14,475 bases of DNA from Actinomycetes bacterium (GTDB taxonomy: Bacteria > Actinomycetota > Acidimicrobiia > Acidimicrobiales > RAAP-2): assembly GCA_021791615.1 (NCBI GenBank), contig JAJYWG010000400.1, forward strand, positions 1 to 14,475. The letters are read 5' to 3'. A program made the position numbers and the translations under genes. The notes beneath the pieces are model-generated. The model did no database searches, was not told where the DNA came from, and worked only from the letters and a program-made list of their open reading frames with translations. This document shows, one piece after another, positions 5,961 through 12,335 of the stretch; the stretch's first letter is position 1, and each line of letters opens with the position of its first letter.

Positions 5961-6170
5961 AGGTGAGCCGCCGTCGTCGATGTCCGCTTGGCACACCCAG
6001 GAACAGACAGACTCGACGCTGTACCCGAGCTAGTTGGCGAGCCGCTGGACGGTCCCATGCTCGGTCTTCAGCTCCTCGCGGAGCTTGCGGACCAGCCGGA
6101 CGGCCTGATCGCGCTCGTCAGGGGTGTACCGACGCGTCGTCGGCCTCCCGGGGATATGTTCCTTCGGCAT
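5961..6170 (-). pseudogene. IS3-family orfA remnant with in-frame amber stop
   Basis: From ATG 6170 the minus strand reads MPKEHIPGRPTTRRYTPDERDQAVRLVRKLREEL, then GTVQRLAN-stop-LGYSVESVCSWVCQADIDDG. This is the helix-turn-helix N-terminus of an IS3-family OrfA, where homologues read RQLGYGVESVRxWVKQADIDDG. A TAG at codon 47 (6032-6030) replaces what is usually Gln, a one-base change from CAG. Homology ends near 5961 where the ISL3 remnant begins, so the leucine zipper and orfB are lost. A GGAG ribosome binding site precedes the ATG, and TGAAGCCCCC ending at 6224 on the outer side looks like the IS3-type terminus. It is a different IS3 lineage from the element at 7068-11790. Confidence 0.75.
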
Positions 6171-6322
6171 CTCTCCATCCTCTCTTCCAAGGGATGGAGC
6201 CTTCAACGATCCCAGGGGGCTTCAGAAGTGAGGCCTGCGTGAGGTCTGCGACGGGACTTCCTTCGTGGGCACCAGCAGGGACTTACTCGTGGCGACAGAT
6301 GGCCGTTTCGTAGACTCCGACG
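6171..6322. other. intergenic: IS3-remnant end and upstream region of the repeat protein
   Basis: The first ~54 bp hold the ribosome binding site and probable terminus (to 6224) of the IS3-type remnant. The rest has no coding signal. TAGACT at 6311-6316 lies 6 nt before the ATG of the next gene and fits a -10 box for a leaderless transcript; no clear -35 box is seen. Confidence 0.4.
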
Positions 6323-6925
6323 ATGGTCGCGGACGGTAACTCGAAAGATCTGGCTGAGCTGTGTTCGTTGCTTGACGAGGCAGCTGCTTGGAATGGTGGG
6401 TGGCTAAATGGTTCTGCGTACGGCCGCTGGCGCTCAGGCTTCCGGGAACCAGGTCGAGGGGCACCTTCCCGTCAAGCTCTCGCCGCGAGAGGGGTAGATC
6501 TTCTCGCGCTCATTCGTGGCCTCGGTATCCCAACCACGCCGCCGCCGTCGTCGGATCCGGACTTACTGGCTTCTGTAACGAAGGCTCATTCAGAGCTGGG
6601 GATCGACGGACTTTCGATTACGGCGTACAGACGATGGCAATCCGCTCAAGAGAAGGCGCCGACATCCGGTGCATTGACGGAGCATTTCGGATCGTGGAGG
6701 GTGGTCTTGGAACGTGCAGGTATTCCCATCGTGAGCGGGAACCGACGGTACAGCGATTCCGAGTTGTTGGCCGCGCTTCGGAATGCAGCCGGGGCGGCTG
6801 AGGTGCCTCTGGAGGCGCTCACGATGCAAGTGTACGAGGAGTGGCGAAGCGGACGGCGGTTGCCGACTGTGTTGACCATCACGAATCGGTTCGGTAGCTG
6901 GCGGAAGGCCGTGGGAATGGCATAG
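6323..6925 (+). CDS. protein of homing-endonuclease-associated repeats (HNH_repeat-like)
   Basis: A 200-residue protein made of three related ~55-65-residue modules, about 9-69, 78-135 and 143-200. The clearest parts are AYRRWQSAQEKAPTSGALTEHFGSWRVVLERAGI (module 2) and VYEEWRSGRRLPTVLTITNRFGSWRKAVGMA (module 3). Module 1 has AYGRWRSG but lacks FGSW. The pattern (Y/F)-x2-W-(R/Q)-S...P...(H/R)FGSWRxxxxxAG is that of the homing-endonuclease-associated repeat, thought to bind DNA. No HNH, GIY-YIG or other nuclease motif is present, so on its own it should be a DNA-binding protein, not a cutter. Its GC content is visibly lower than that of its neighbours, a sign of recent transfer. No ribosome binding site precedes ATG 6323. 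It lies between an IS3 remnant and an IS1595 remnant. Function is unknown. Confidence 0.75.
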   Translation: MVADGNSKDLAELCSLLDEAAAWNGGWLNGSAYGRWRSGFREPGRGAPSRQALAARGVDLLALIRGLGIPTTPPPSSDPDLLASVTKAHSELGIDGLSITAYRRWQSAQEKAPTSGALTEHFGSWRVVLERAGIPIVSGNRRYSDSELLAALRNAAGAAEVPLEALTMQVYEEWRSGRRLPTVLTITNRFGSWRKAVGMA

Positions 6926-7005
6926 CTGAGGTCGTAGGTCTTTGACTCCTGGGACCGAGGGACCTTCGGGTTATGAGACCTATTCGGCCTGTCTGACCCG
7001 TTATC

Positions 7006-7067
7006 CCGGATGGTCTTCAGTGGTCCGGATTCGTATGTCCTCGCTGCGAGGATCTCGGCGGCTGGGT
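7006..7067 (+). pseudogene. IS1595-family transposase remnant, N-terminal piece
   Basis: The frame PDGLQWSGFVCPRCEDLGGW matches the IS1595-family N-terminus (RWPDGFVCPRCG...W), a zinc ribbon whose first CxxC is seen here. The second CxxC lies beyond the IS3-family insertion at 11791-12074 (YKCASC). Upstream there is a stop in this frame and no start, so the gene is incomplete at its 5' end as well. Confidence 0.6.
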
Positions 7068-7094
7068 TGACCTTCCCCCCGCCAGCCGGACACT
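7068..7094. repeat. left inverted repeat of the IS3-family element
   Basis: Starts TGACCTTCCCCCC and pairs with 11765-11790 with about four mismatches. GGT immediately outside is the target duplication. Confidence 0.85.
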
Positions 7095-7097
7095 TGG

Positions 7098-7310
7098 TTA
7101 TGCAGCTTGTAGGTGGGTGAGAGCGTAACTGAGCTCCCACTCGATCGGCGGCACGTAGCCGAGGGTCGAGTGGAGGCGGACATTGTTGTAGCGCTTGATC
7201 CAGGCGGTGATGGCGGCCTTGGCATCGGCCCGGGTGGCGAACCGGTAGCGGTGGACGAGCTCGCGCTTCAGGCTTGACCAGAACGACTCGGCGGCGCTGT
7301 TGTCGAAGCA
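7098..7310 (-). pseudogene. IS3-family orfB, C-terminal piece (displaced)
   Basis: The minus strand reads CFDNSAAESFWSSLKRELVHRYRFATRADAKAAITAWIKRYNNVRLHSTLGYVPPIEWE and ends at TAA 7098. This is the conserved end of IS3 OrfB with the catalytic Glu of D-D-35-E (AAES). It is cut off from the rest (10746-11429) by the Tn554-type element. Its first codon, TGC, is shared with the last native codon of the other piece. It has no start of its own. Confidence 0.9.
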
Positions 7311-7324
7311 TTAACCGGCTAATC
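7311..7324. repeat. left terminal inverted repeat of the Tn554-type element
   Basis: TTAACCGGCTAATC matches the complement of 10729-10742 (TTTACCGGCTAATC) at 13 of 14 positions. Likely a recombinase binding arm. Confidence 0.85.
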
Positions 7325-7362
7325 GGACCCGGGACCGGAGGAGTGTCGAGTCGTCTGGCCGT

Positions 7363-7680
7363 TCAGCTGGACTTGCGATTCGACCGACGGGCGCTGTCGA
7401 GGCGGCGGAGCTGCTCCTCGTGGTGTCGAACGCGTTCAGCCAACGCTTCGACAGCAGTTCGCAGATGACCGACCTCCGAAGCGAGTCCAGTCATCGTCCG
7501 AGGGTCATGGCTGTGCATGCGATGCTCCTCGACCACGGTGCGAAGGGTCTGGTCCCGGTAGAGACTGGTGCGGCTGATGCCGGCCGTGGCGGCAACGGTG
7601 GTGAAGGTGACGGGCTGCCCTCGTTGCAGCAGTTCGGTACACGTGCGCTCGACCTTGGCCAGCGTTTCCATCGATGTCAT
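7363..7680 (-). CDS. tnpC: TnpC-like accessory protein of the Tn554-type element
   Basis: A 105-residue protein with a helix-turn-helix-like part (about 24-54: VTFTTVAATAGISRTSLYRDQTLRTVVEEHR) and a coiled coil (about 66-95: LASEVGHLRTAVEALAERVRHHEEQLRRLD). It ends in a basic tail. This is the layout of TnpC / DUF6262 proteins, the third gene in Tn554-type transposons, where TnpC affects orientation and efficiency of integration. It has no recombinase catalytic residues. ATG 7680 overlaps the tnpB stop as ATGA, so translation is coupled. It is slightly shorter than the ~125-residue Tn554 protein. Confidence 0.85.
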   Translation of the reverse strand: MTSMETLAKVERTCTELLQRGQPVTFTTVAATAGISRTSLYRDQTLRTVVEEHRMHSHDPRTMTGLASEVGHLRTAVEALAERVRHHEEQLRRLDSARRSNRKSS

Positions 7681-9587
7681 TCCCCCACATTCTCAGCCAG
7701 GAGTGTGTCGAGGCGGGCAATGAGGCGCCGATGGCGATCCGCCTCGTCGATCCAGCCCCGGGCCTCGGCATCGGCAACGAGTGCTTCGGTATCGATGCGC
7801 TGAGCGGACAGCACCGAGACGCTGGCGGAATCGGTGCGAAGGTTGGGGCAGTGTTCGCAGATGTTGGCGTAGGGACACGATCCCTGGGCCGGGGCACGCA
7901 GGCAGTGACCGCCGGCGAGACGAGCCTTGATCGCCGGCGCGTCCCGCCAGTCGCCATCCCCGGTGACTGGGATCCGCAGCCGCTCGGTCGGCAGAGGTCC
8001 GATGCGGGCCTTGGCCAGGTCGAGTGCGCGTTCGTACTCGGCTCGGACCGTGGTGTCGAAGAGCCGACCGTAGCGGAGGCTCATTGCCGCCGAGACGTGT
8101 CCGAGCAGGGCCATGAGTGCCTGAAGAGACACTCCCGCATTCACCATGGCCGTGGCGTAGGTATGCCGGAGCTGGTGGGGAGTGACGTGTCCGATGCCTG
8201 CCGCTTCCGCAGCACGATCGAGCTCGGTGCGCAGCGCCTGTTGGGCGAGCCTGCGCCCGTGGTGGGTGAAGAGGAACTGGGCAGTCCGTCCATAGCGGGG
8301 GTGCGGCAGCGGCCGACCATCGGATCGGGTGGCACAGATCCGGTCGATCAGGGTGACGGTCTCGTCATCGAGCGGGACCATCCGCTCGGTGTCCAACTTG
8401 CCCAGAGGGACCTTGAGCCATGCTCCGTTGCCGGGGACCTCGTGCACGCAGTCGAGCTCGAGATCGAGGAGCTCGCCGATGCGCAACCCGCAGGCCCGGG
8501 CCAACAGCAGTGCATCGGCGGCGAGCCGGAACTCGGAGTGAGTGAGTGCCTCCCCCAGCCGCCGATCCGCATCGACGGACAGATAGCGGGGAAGCGGTTT
8601 GGGCAGGCGTGGAATATCGGATCGGAACACCAGGCGCCTCTTGGGCGCGTCTGCCCACCCCCACTCGGTGATGTCGCTGAGGAAGCTGGAGACGGTCAAC
8701 ACCCGCCGTGCCTGGTCGGCGGTCGTGATCGGCTCGCCGTTCTTGGAGTTGATCGCCTTGGCCACTGAGTTCAGGTAGGGCTCGATGTGCCTCTCCCGGT
8801 CGAGTCCGACGAGCGACGTGAGGTTGGGATCGACCTCGGCGAGGAAGCGCCCGAAGTGGACGAGGCGGGTGGCCATGCAGGTCACGGTGTCGGGTCGGCA
8901 CGTGCCGGTCTTGCGCTCCAGATAGGCGACGAATGCCGGCTGGAGTGCGGGATGCACGTCAACGACGCGATCGGCGAATGACTTTCGTTGCTGCCCGTGA
9001 GGCGGCGGAGCATCGAGGATGCCCAGGTGGAACAACACCCGGTGGGCACCGTTGAGGGCAGACCGGTAGTGGCGCCACGCCTTCCCTGCTTCCATCGCCC
9101 GATGTCGACACGCTCGGGTCAGTTCGTCGAAGTCATCGAGAGTCAACTGCTCGAGGCTCACGTTGCTCTCGATGAGCAGACGACCGATGGACTGGGATGC
9201 CATGCGGAGGCTGCACGTCGAGGTGAACCCGATCGCCTCAGCCCCTTGCCGGAAGCGCTCCATGTCGGCGGCCAGTGGGCTGGCGACGATCTCTCGCCAG
9301 AAGCTGGAGAGCTTGCGGGCCACCAGGTAGTCGTAGCCGGGCTGGAGCCAACCGTGGACCATCAAGAAGATCAGGAACGAGTTCGTCTGTGGGCCCTCGG
9401 CCAGTCGCTTGGCCAGCGGCTGCGTGGCCCAGTCCTGTGGATTTGGCCATCGACGCATGAAGGCCTTGGCCCCTTGGGTGGTCGAAGAGTTTCCCCGTCC
9501 GGTGACCCTCTGGTGGTGCGCATACTCGGCGAGGTAGTCCCTCACCGGAAGCTCAGCTGCGGGAACGCTGGCGATCTCGGGCAGCAT
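7677..9587 (-). CDS. tnpB: TnpB-like tyrosine recombinase of the Tn554-type element
   Basis: A 636-residue tyrosine recombinase, close to the ~630 residues of Tn554 TnpB. A long N-terminal region (1-200) precedes a core-binding domain (about 205-315) and the catalytic domain (about 335-520). Catalytic residues: R369 (ACGLRIGEL), K397 (PLGKLDTERMVPL), H471 and R474 (HQLRHTYAT), H497 (LLGHVS) and nucleophile Y506 (SLRYGRL). After it lies a Cys cluster, C562, C571, C577 and C580 (HCLRAPAQGSCPYANICEHC), which resembles a zinc site. The start ATG 9587 overlaps the end of tnpA by 35 bp. All catalytic residues are present, so the enzyme should be active. Confidence 0.92.
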   Translation of the reverse strand: MLPEIASVPAAELPVRDYLAEYAHHQRVTGRGNSSTTQGAKAFMRRWPNPQDWATQPLAKRLAEGPQTNSFLIFLMVHGWLQPGYDYLVARKLSSFWREIVASPLAADMERFRQGAEAIGFTSTCSLRMASQSIGRLLIESNVSLEQLTLDDFDELTRACRHRAMEAGKAWRHYRSALNGAHRVLFHLGILDAPPPHGQQRKSFADRVVDVHPALQPAFVAYLERKTGTCRPDTVTCMATRLVHFGRFLAEVDPNLTSLVGLDRERHIEPYLNSVAKAINSKNGEPITTADQARRVLTVSSFLSDITEWGWADAPKRRLVFRSDIPRLPKPLPRYLSVDADRRLGEALTHSEFRLAADALLLARACGLRIGELLDLELDCVHEVPGNGAWLKVPLGKLDTERMVPLDDETVTLIDRICATRSDGRPLPHPRYGRTAQFLFTHHGRRLAQQALRTELDRAAEAAGIGHVTPHQLRHTYATAMVNAGVSLQALMALLGHVSAAMSLRYGRLFDTTVRAEYERALDLAKARIGPLPTERLRIPVTGDGDWRDAPAIKARLAGGHCLRAPAQGSCPYANICEHCPNLRTDSASVSVLSAQRIDTEALVADAEARGWIDEADRHRRLIARLDTLLAENVGE

Positions 9588-10635
9588 CGAACTCGGCCTT
9601 CACGTGGACGGGAGCGAGATGAACGTATCGGGCGGTCGTGTCGATGTGGGTATGGCCGAGGAGGGCCTGCATCACTGCGAGGTCGACCCCGGCCTCGGCC
9701 AGGGCCGTCCCGAAGGTGTGCCGCAGTGCGTGGGGGTGACCACCGGCCACCCCAGAAGTGATGCGGTGATAGCGGAAGATCGTGCGCAGCCCTGCAGGCG
9801 TCAGGGGCTGCCCGCGGGTCGGGCCTTTGGCCACCACGAACAGCCGTGGGGTGTCGGTCTCGGGTCGCTCGGCCAACAGGTAGGTCTGGATGACACCGGC
9901 CACGTCCACGTCGAGTGGGACACGGCGCTCCTTGGACCCCTTGCCGCACACTCGCAACCACCGGCCACCGATGTCCACATCACCGACATCGAGGGCCAGT
10001 ACCTCACCCGCGCGCAGTCCGCAGAACACCATCAATCCGGCGATGGCCCGGTCCCGCCACGTCCGGAGGCTTCCCACCAGAGCCACGACCTCGTCCCGGT
10101 CCAATGCACGTGGGAGACGCTGCGGCTCTCGGAGCCGAAGCGCCGAGCGATGTCGCGGCCGACGGGCCACATGGGCGAGCAACCCGTTGCGCTCGCCGTC
10201 CGACAGTCGCCTTGCCTCCTTTCCTCTCGGCACCGGATTCTTGGCCTCAGGGTCACGCATGCAGCGGAAGGCGAACAGACCCGAGACGGCGGCCAGCCGA
10301 TTGTTCACCGTCGCCGGGGCATACCCATCCGCACGCCCGCCGTCCATGCGCACCACGTTGGGCCCGGGGCGTCCGGGAACCGTCGCTTTGCGACACACGG
10401 CCAGATACCGGAGCAACACATCGGTCGTCACGGCCTCGAGGTCGATGTTCTCGGTAGTCAACCATCGGCAGAACGCGAGTAGTGCGAAGCCATAGACACG
10501 CACAGTCTGCAGTGAGTAGTTCCGGTCGGCCAGGTAGCCGAGGTAGTCGTTCACCAACGCGAAGCGGTCGCCGTCAGCGCCGGTCAGTTGCCAGCCATCT
10601 GCCAATCGATCAAGCCGAAGCTCCGCATCGGACAT
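9553..10635 (-). CDS. tnpA: TnpA-like tyrosine recombinase of the Tn554-type element
   Basis: A 360-residue tyrosine recombinase, matching the usual TnpA size. An N-terminal SAM-like core-binding domain (about 22-135, YLADRNYSLQTVRVYGFALLAFCRWL) precedes the catalytic domain. Catalytic residues: R208 (CGLRAGEV), K232 (CGKGSKERRVPL), H302 and R305 (PHALRHTFGTAL), H328 (LLGHTHI) and nucleophile Y337 (TARYVHL). I chose ATG 10635; the longer frame to 10671 depends on a TTG and adds an unconserved stretch. First gene of the three, overlapping tnpB. It and TnpB are expected to act together in strand exchange. Intact. Confidence 0.92.
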   Translation of the reverse strand: MSDAELRLDRLADGWQLTGADGDRFALVNDYLGYLADRNYSLQTVRVYGFALLAFCRWLTTENIDLEAVTTDVLLRYLAVCRKATVPGRPGPNVVRMDGGRADGYAPATVNNRLAAVSGLFAFRCMRDPEAKNPVPRGKEARRLSDGERNGLLAHVARRPRHRSALRLREPQRLPRALDRDEVVALVGSLRTWRDRAIAGLMVFCGLRAGEVLALDVGDVDIGGRWLRVCGKGSKERRVPLDVDVAGVIQTYLLAERPETDTPRLFVVAKGPTRGQPLTPAGLRTIFRYHRITSGVAGGHPHALRHTFGTALAEAGVDLAVMQALLGHTHIDTTARYVHLAPVHVKAEFDAARDRQRSRS

Positions 10636-10698
10636 CACAACATCTGTAACGCATCGTGCAACCCAAGACAAGCATCTTGCGACCAGATCTTCTTCTAC

Positions 10699-10723
10699 CC
10701 GGGTTCGAATCCCAGCACAGGCT
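10699..10723 (+). other. tRNA T-arm-like fragment near the element end
   Basis: CCGGG-TTCGAAT-CCCAG (10699-10715) fits a tRNA T-stem and loop with G53, TTC, the conserved A58 and C61, with one stem mismatch. It is followed by seven bases and T where an acceptor strand and discriminator would be. No matching 5' acceptor (GCCTGTG) is found ~70 nt upstream, so there is no complete tRNA. It may be chance or an old attachment-site fragment. Confidence 0.25.
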
Positions 10724-10728
10724 CAAGG

Positions 10729-10742
10729 GATTAGCCGGTAAA
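10729..10742. repeat. right terminal inverted repeat of the Tn554-type element
   Basis: GATTAGCCGGTAAA, inverted relative to 7311-7324, 13 of 14 positions. Its TAA closes the interrupted orfB frame (stop at 10733-10731). Confidence 0.85.
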
Positions 10743-10745
10743 GAG

Positions 10746-11429
10746 GCACGTGGCCACCCGGCCTGCCGACTGGCGCACGCCGAGGCGGTCGCAGAGCTCC
10801 CGGTACTCGGCCGAGAGGTATTGAGACCCCCTGTCCGAGTGGAAGGTGATGCCGGCGATGTCGCCGCCACGGAGTTCTGCCGCCCGACGCAGGGCGTCGG
10901 CCACCAGCGCGGTGGGCATGGTCTCGTCCATGGCCCAGCCGACCAGGCGACGGCTGCCCAGGTCGAGCACCGAGGCCAGGTAGAGCCAGCCCTCGTCGGT
11001 GCCGATGTAGGTGATGTCCCCGGCCCATCGCCGGTCCGGCTCACCCGGGGAGAAGTCCTGGTTGACGAGGTCGGGCAGCGGTGGCGCCCCTTCGGCCGCC
11101 ATGGTGGTGCGAGGTGCCTTCCGCTTGGGCGTGACCCCGACGATGGCGTTGGTGGACATGAGCCGCTCGGTGCGCTTGTGGTTCACGCAGTAGCCCCGGC
11201 GTCGGAGCTCCGCGGTCACCCTCGGGCTGCCGTAGGTCGAGTCCGACTCGGCGTGGATGTCCACGATGTGGTTGATCAGGTAGGCCTCGTCGAGCTCGGC
11301 CTCGGTGGGACCGGCGGGCCGGCCCAGCCAGTCGTAGTAGGCCGAGGTCGAGACCTCGGCTGCTGCACACGCCGCGTCGATCGGGAACCCTTCGGCCTTC
11401 ATGGTGGAGACGAACCGGTAGCGGCTCAC
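10746..11429 (-). pseudogene. IS3-family orfB, N-terminal piece
   Basis: Encodes the first 228 residues of OrfB, then three foreign residue codons and a stop inside the Tn554-type end. An N-terminal helical region with YYDWLGRP (31-38) leads to the rve integrase fold. Catalytic Asp residues are D138 (WAGDITYI) and D199 (FHSDRGSQY). The catalytic Glu is on the displaced piece at 7098-7310. Joined at the shared Cys, the protein would be 297 residues with exactly 35 residues between D199 and Glu. The GTG start overlaps the orfA stop as GTGA (11429-11426), so OrfB or an OrfAB fusion would arise by coupling or frameshifting. Without the C-terminus it cannot transpose. Confidence 0.9.
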
Positions 11430-11746
11430 CGGTCCAGCTCCTTCACCCAGAAGGCCACACTTCGTTTGAGCAGGTCGCGCTCCATGGTCAGGCGCTTCAC
11501 CTCCCGCTTGAGCCTGGTGAGCTCCTCACGCTCCTCGGTCGAGAGGCCCTCGCGCTCGCCCCGGTCGATCCGCTCCTGGCGGACCCAGTTCCCCAGGGTC
11601 TGGTCGACGACGCCGAGCTCACGAGCCACGTCGGCGACGGTGCGCTTCTGGTCGATGACCAGGGCTGCCGCGTCCCGACGGAACTCCTTGGGATACCGGC
11701 CTCGCCGGCGGGCCGGCGTCGGTTGGTCTTCGGTCACTACTGGCAT
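11426..11746 (-). CDS. IS3-family OrfA
   Basis: A 106-residue protein. A HTH_Tnp_1-type domain occupies about 17-60 (YPKEFRRDAAALVIDQKRTVADVARELGVVDQTLGNWVRQERID). A leucine-zipper coiled coil follows at about 72-97 (REELTRLKREVKRLTMERDLLKRSVAFW), the usual OrfA layout for binding the inverted repeats and dimerising. ATG 11746 follows AGGAGG at good distance, an unusually strong ribosome binding site here. The stop overlaps orfB by four bases. The gene is intact; with orfB broken its product could only act as a regulator or inhibitor of related elements. Confidence 0.92.
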   Translation of the reverse strand: MPVVTEDQPTPARRRGRYPKEFRRDAAALVIDQKRTVADVARELGVVDQTLGNWVRQERIDRGEREGLSTEEREELTRLKREVKRLTMERDLLKRSVAFWVKELDR

Positions 11747-11764
11747 GACTACCTCCTATTCGAG

Positions 11765-11790
11765 GTGTCCGGCCAGAGGGGGGATGGTCA
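11765..11790. repeat. right inverted repeat of the IS3-family element
   Basis: Ends GGGGGGATGGTCA, the counterpart of 7068-7094. GGT (11791-11793) outside is the second copy of the target duplication. Confidence 0.85.
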
Positions 11791-12074
11791 GGTCCGTCGC
11801 TGACGGGAGCTACAAGTGCGCGAGCTGCAAGGCGCAGACCGCTGTCACGGCTGGCACGCTCTTCGATCGACGACGGACGCCGCTCACGGTGTGGTTTGCG
11901 GCCTGCTGGCAGTTCGCTACGGCGAAAGACGGCGTCTCGGCGCTCGCCCTCCAGCGGACTCTCGAGATCGGCTCCTACCAGACTGCTTGGGCCATGCTCC
12001 ACCGTCTGCGCTCCGTGCTCGTGCGACCTGGTCGAGACCGGTTGACCGGCACCGTGGAGGTCGATGAGACGTAT
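11791..12074 (+). pseudogene. IS1595-family transposase remnant, central piece
   Basis: From 11796 the frame reads VADGSYKCASCKAQTAVTAGTLFDRRRTPLTVWFAACWQFATAKDGVSALALQRTLEIGSYQTAWAMLHRLRSVLVRPGRDRLTGTVEVDETY. This is the IS1595 zinc ribbon (second CxxC), the helical DNA-binding region (ALQRTLEIGSYQTAWAMLHRLR) and the start of the DDE domain, whose first catalytic Asp is in EVDETY. Homology ends at once after DETY, so the rest of the catalytic domain is lost. The 5' piece is at 7006-7067 across the IS3 insertion; the two pieces are one base out of frame, so it was also frameshifted. Confidence 0.85.
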
Positions 12075-12294
12075 CCATTCAGACCCCCTACTGACCTGGG
12101 GTTCTTGCCGGGAAACGGTGGCCGGGGACGGCGTGGGACGCGACCCGCAAGGGCCGGGTCGGCATCCCGGACGCGACGGTTGCTGATCGGGCAGGGCGGG
12201 CTCGTGGGTAGCGGTGACGCGAGGCGACGAGCGCTCAGGTGGTGTTCGGCGGCATCCAGGCGTCGCCGCGAAAGAGCATCGCCAGCGCGTCGAG
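12075..12294. other. no supported gene; unassigned junction sequence
   Basis: Between the IS1595 break and the next element's inverted repeat there are 220 bp without a convincing gene. The minus strand can be read LDALAMLFRGDAWMPPNTT-stop just outside the repeat (12294-12239), which looks like the 3' end of a once-coding frame, but I do not recognise it. Confidence 0.4.
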
Positions 12295-12314
12295 CTGACG
12301 TTCCGCACTTCTCG
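12295..12314. repeat. left terminal inverted repeat of the IS1634-type element
   Basis: Twenty bases matching the complement of 14456-14475 exactly; similarity fades after that inward. Confidence 0.92.
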
Positions 12315-12335
12315 GGACCAATATCTCCCCCTCAC

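Larger units (their letters stand above)
7311..10745 (-). mobile_element. Tn554-type tripartite tyrosine-recombinase element (3435 bp)
   Basis: Carries tnpA, tnpB and tnpC in that order on the minus strand with overlapping ends, and no passenger gene. Near-terminal 14-bp inverted repeats lie at 7311-7324 and 10729-10742. It sits inside IS3 orfB; GCA (TGC on the coding strand) occurs on both sides (7308-7310 and 10746-10748). Excising it with one TGC restores an exact 35-residue gap between the second Asp and the Glu of OrfB. Tn554 relatives integrate by tyrosine recombination without classical target duplications, so the shared TGC may be part of the crossover core. Exact ends are uncertain by a few bases. 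Confidence 0.88.
7068..11790 (-). mobile_element. IS3-family element carrying a Tn554-type insertion
   Basis: Outer ends are TGACCTTCCCCCCGCCAGCC (from 7068) and, on the other strand, TGACCATCCCCCCTCTGGCC (from 11790). The ~26-bp inverted repeats continue to CCGGACAC with few mismatches and the 5'-TG...CA-3' ends usual for IS3. The 3-bp target duplication GGT flanks it (7065-7067 and 11791-11793). Without the 3435-bp Tn554-type insert the element would be 1288 bp, normal for IS3. It encodes orfA and orfB on the minus strand and sits inside an IS1595-family remnant. Confidence 0.88.

Noticed and set aside
6388..6801. 137-aa plus-strand frame overlapping the repeat protein
   Set aside because: Out-of-frame shadow; the 200-aa frame shows internally repeated FGSWR modules that the shadow lacks.
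7674..9761. Long plus-strand frames (364 aa and 257 aa)
   Set aside because: They mirror tnpB on the other strand, and their composition is that of antisense high-GC coding sequence.
7363..10635. RIT (recombinase-in-trio) element
   Set aside because: RIT elements have three tyrosine recombinases. Here the third gene is a small coiled-coil HTH protein without catalytic residues, which fits the Tn554 type.
10640..10725. Complete tRNA gene
   Set aside because: Only a T-arm-like fragment is present; no 5' acceptor strand, D-arm or anticodon arm could be folded upstream.
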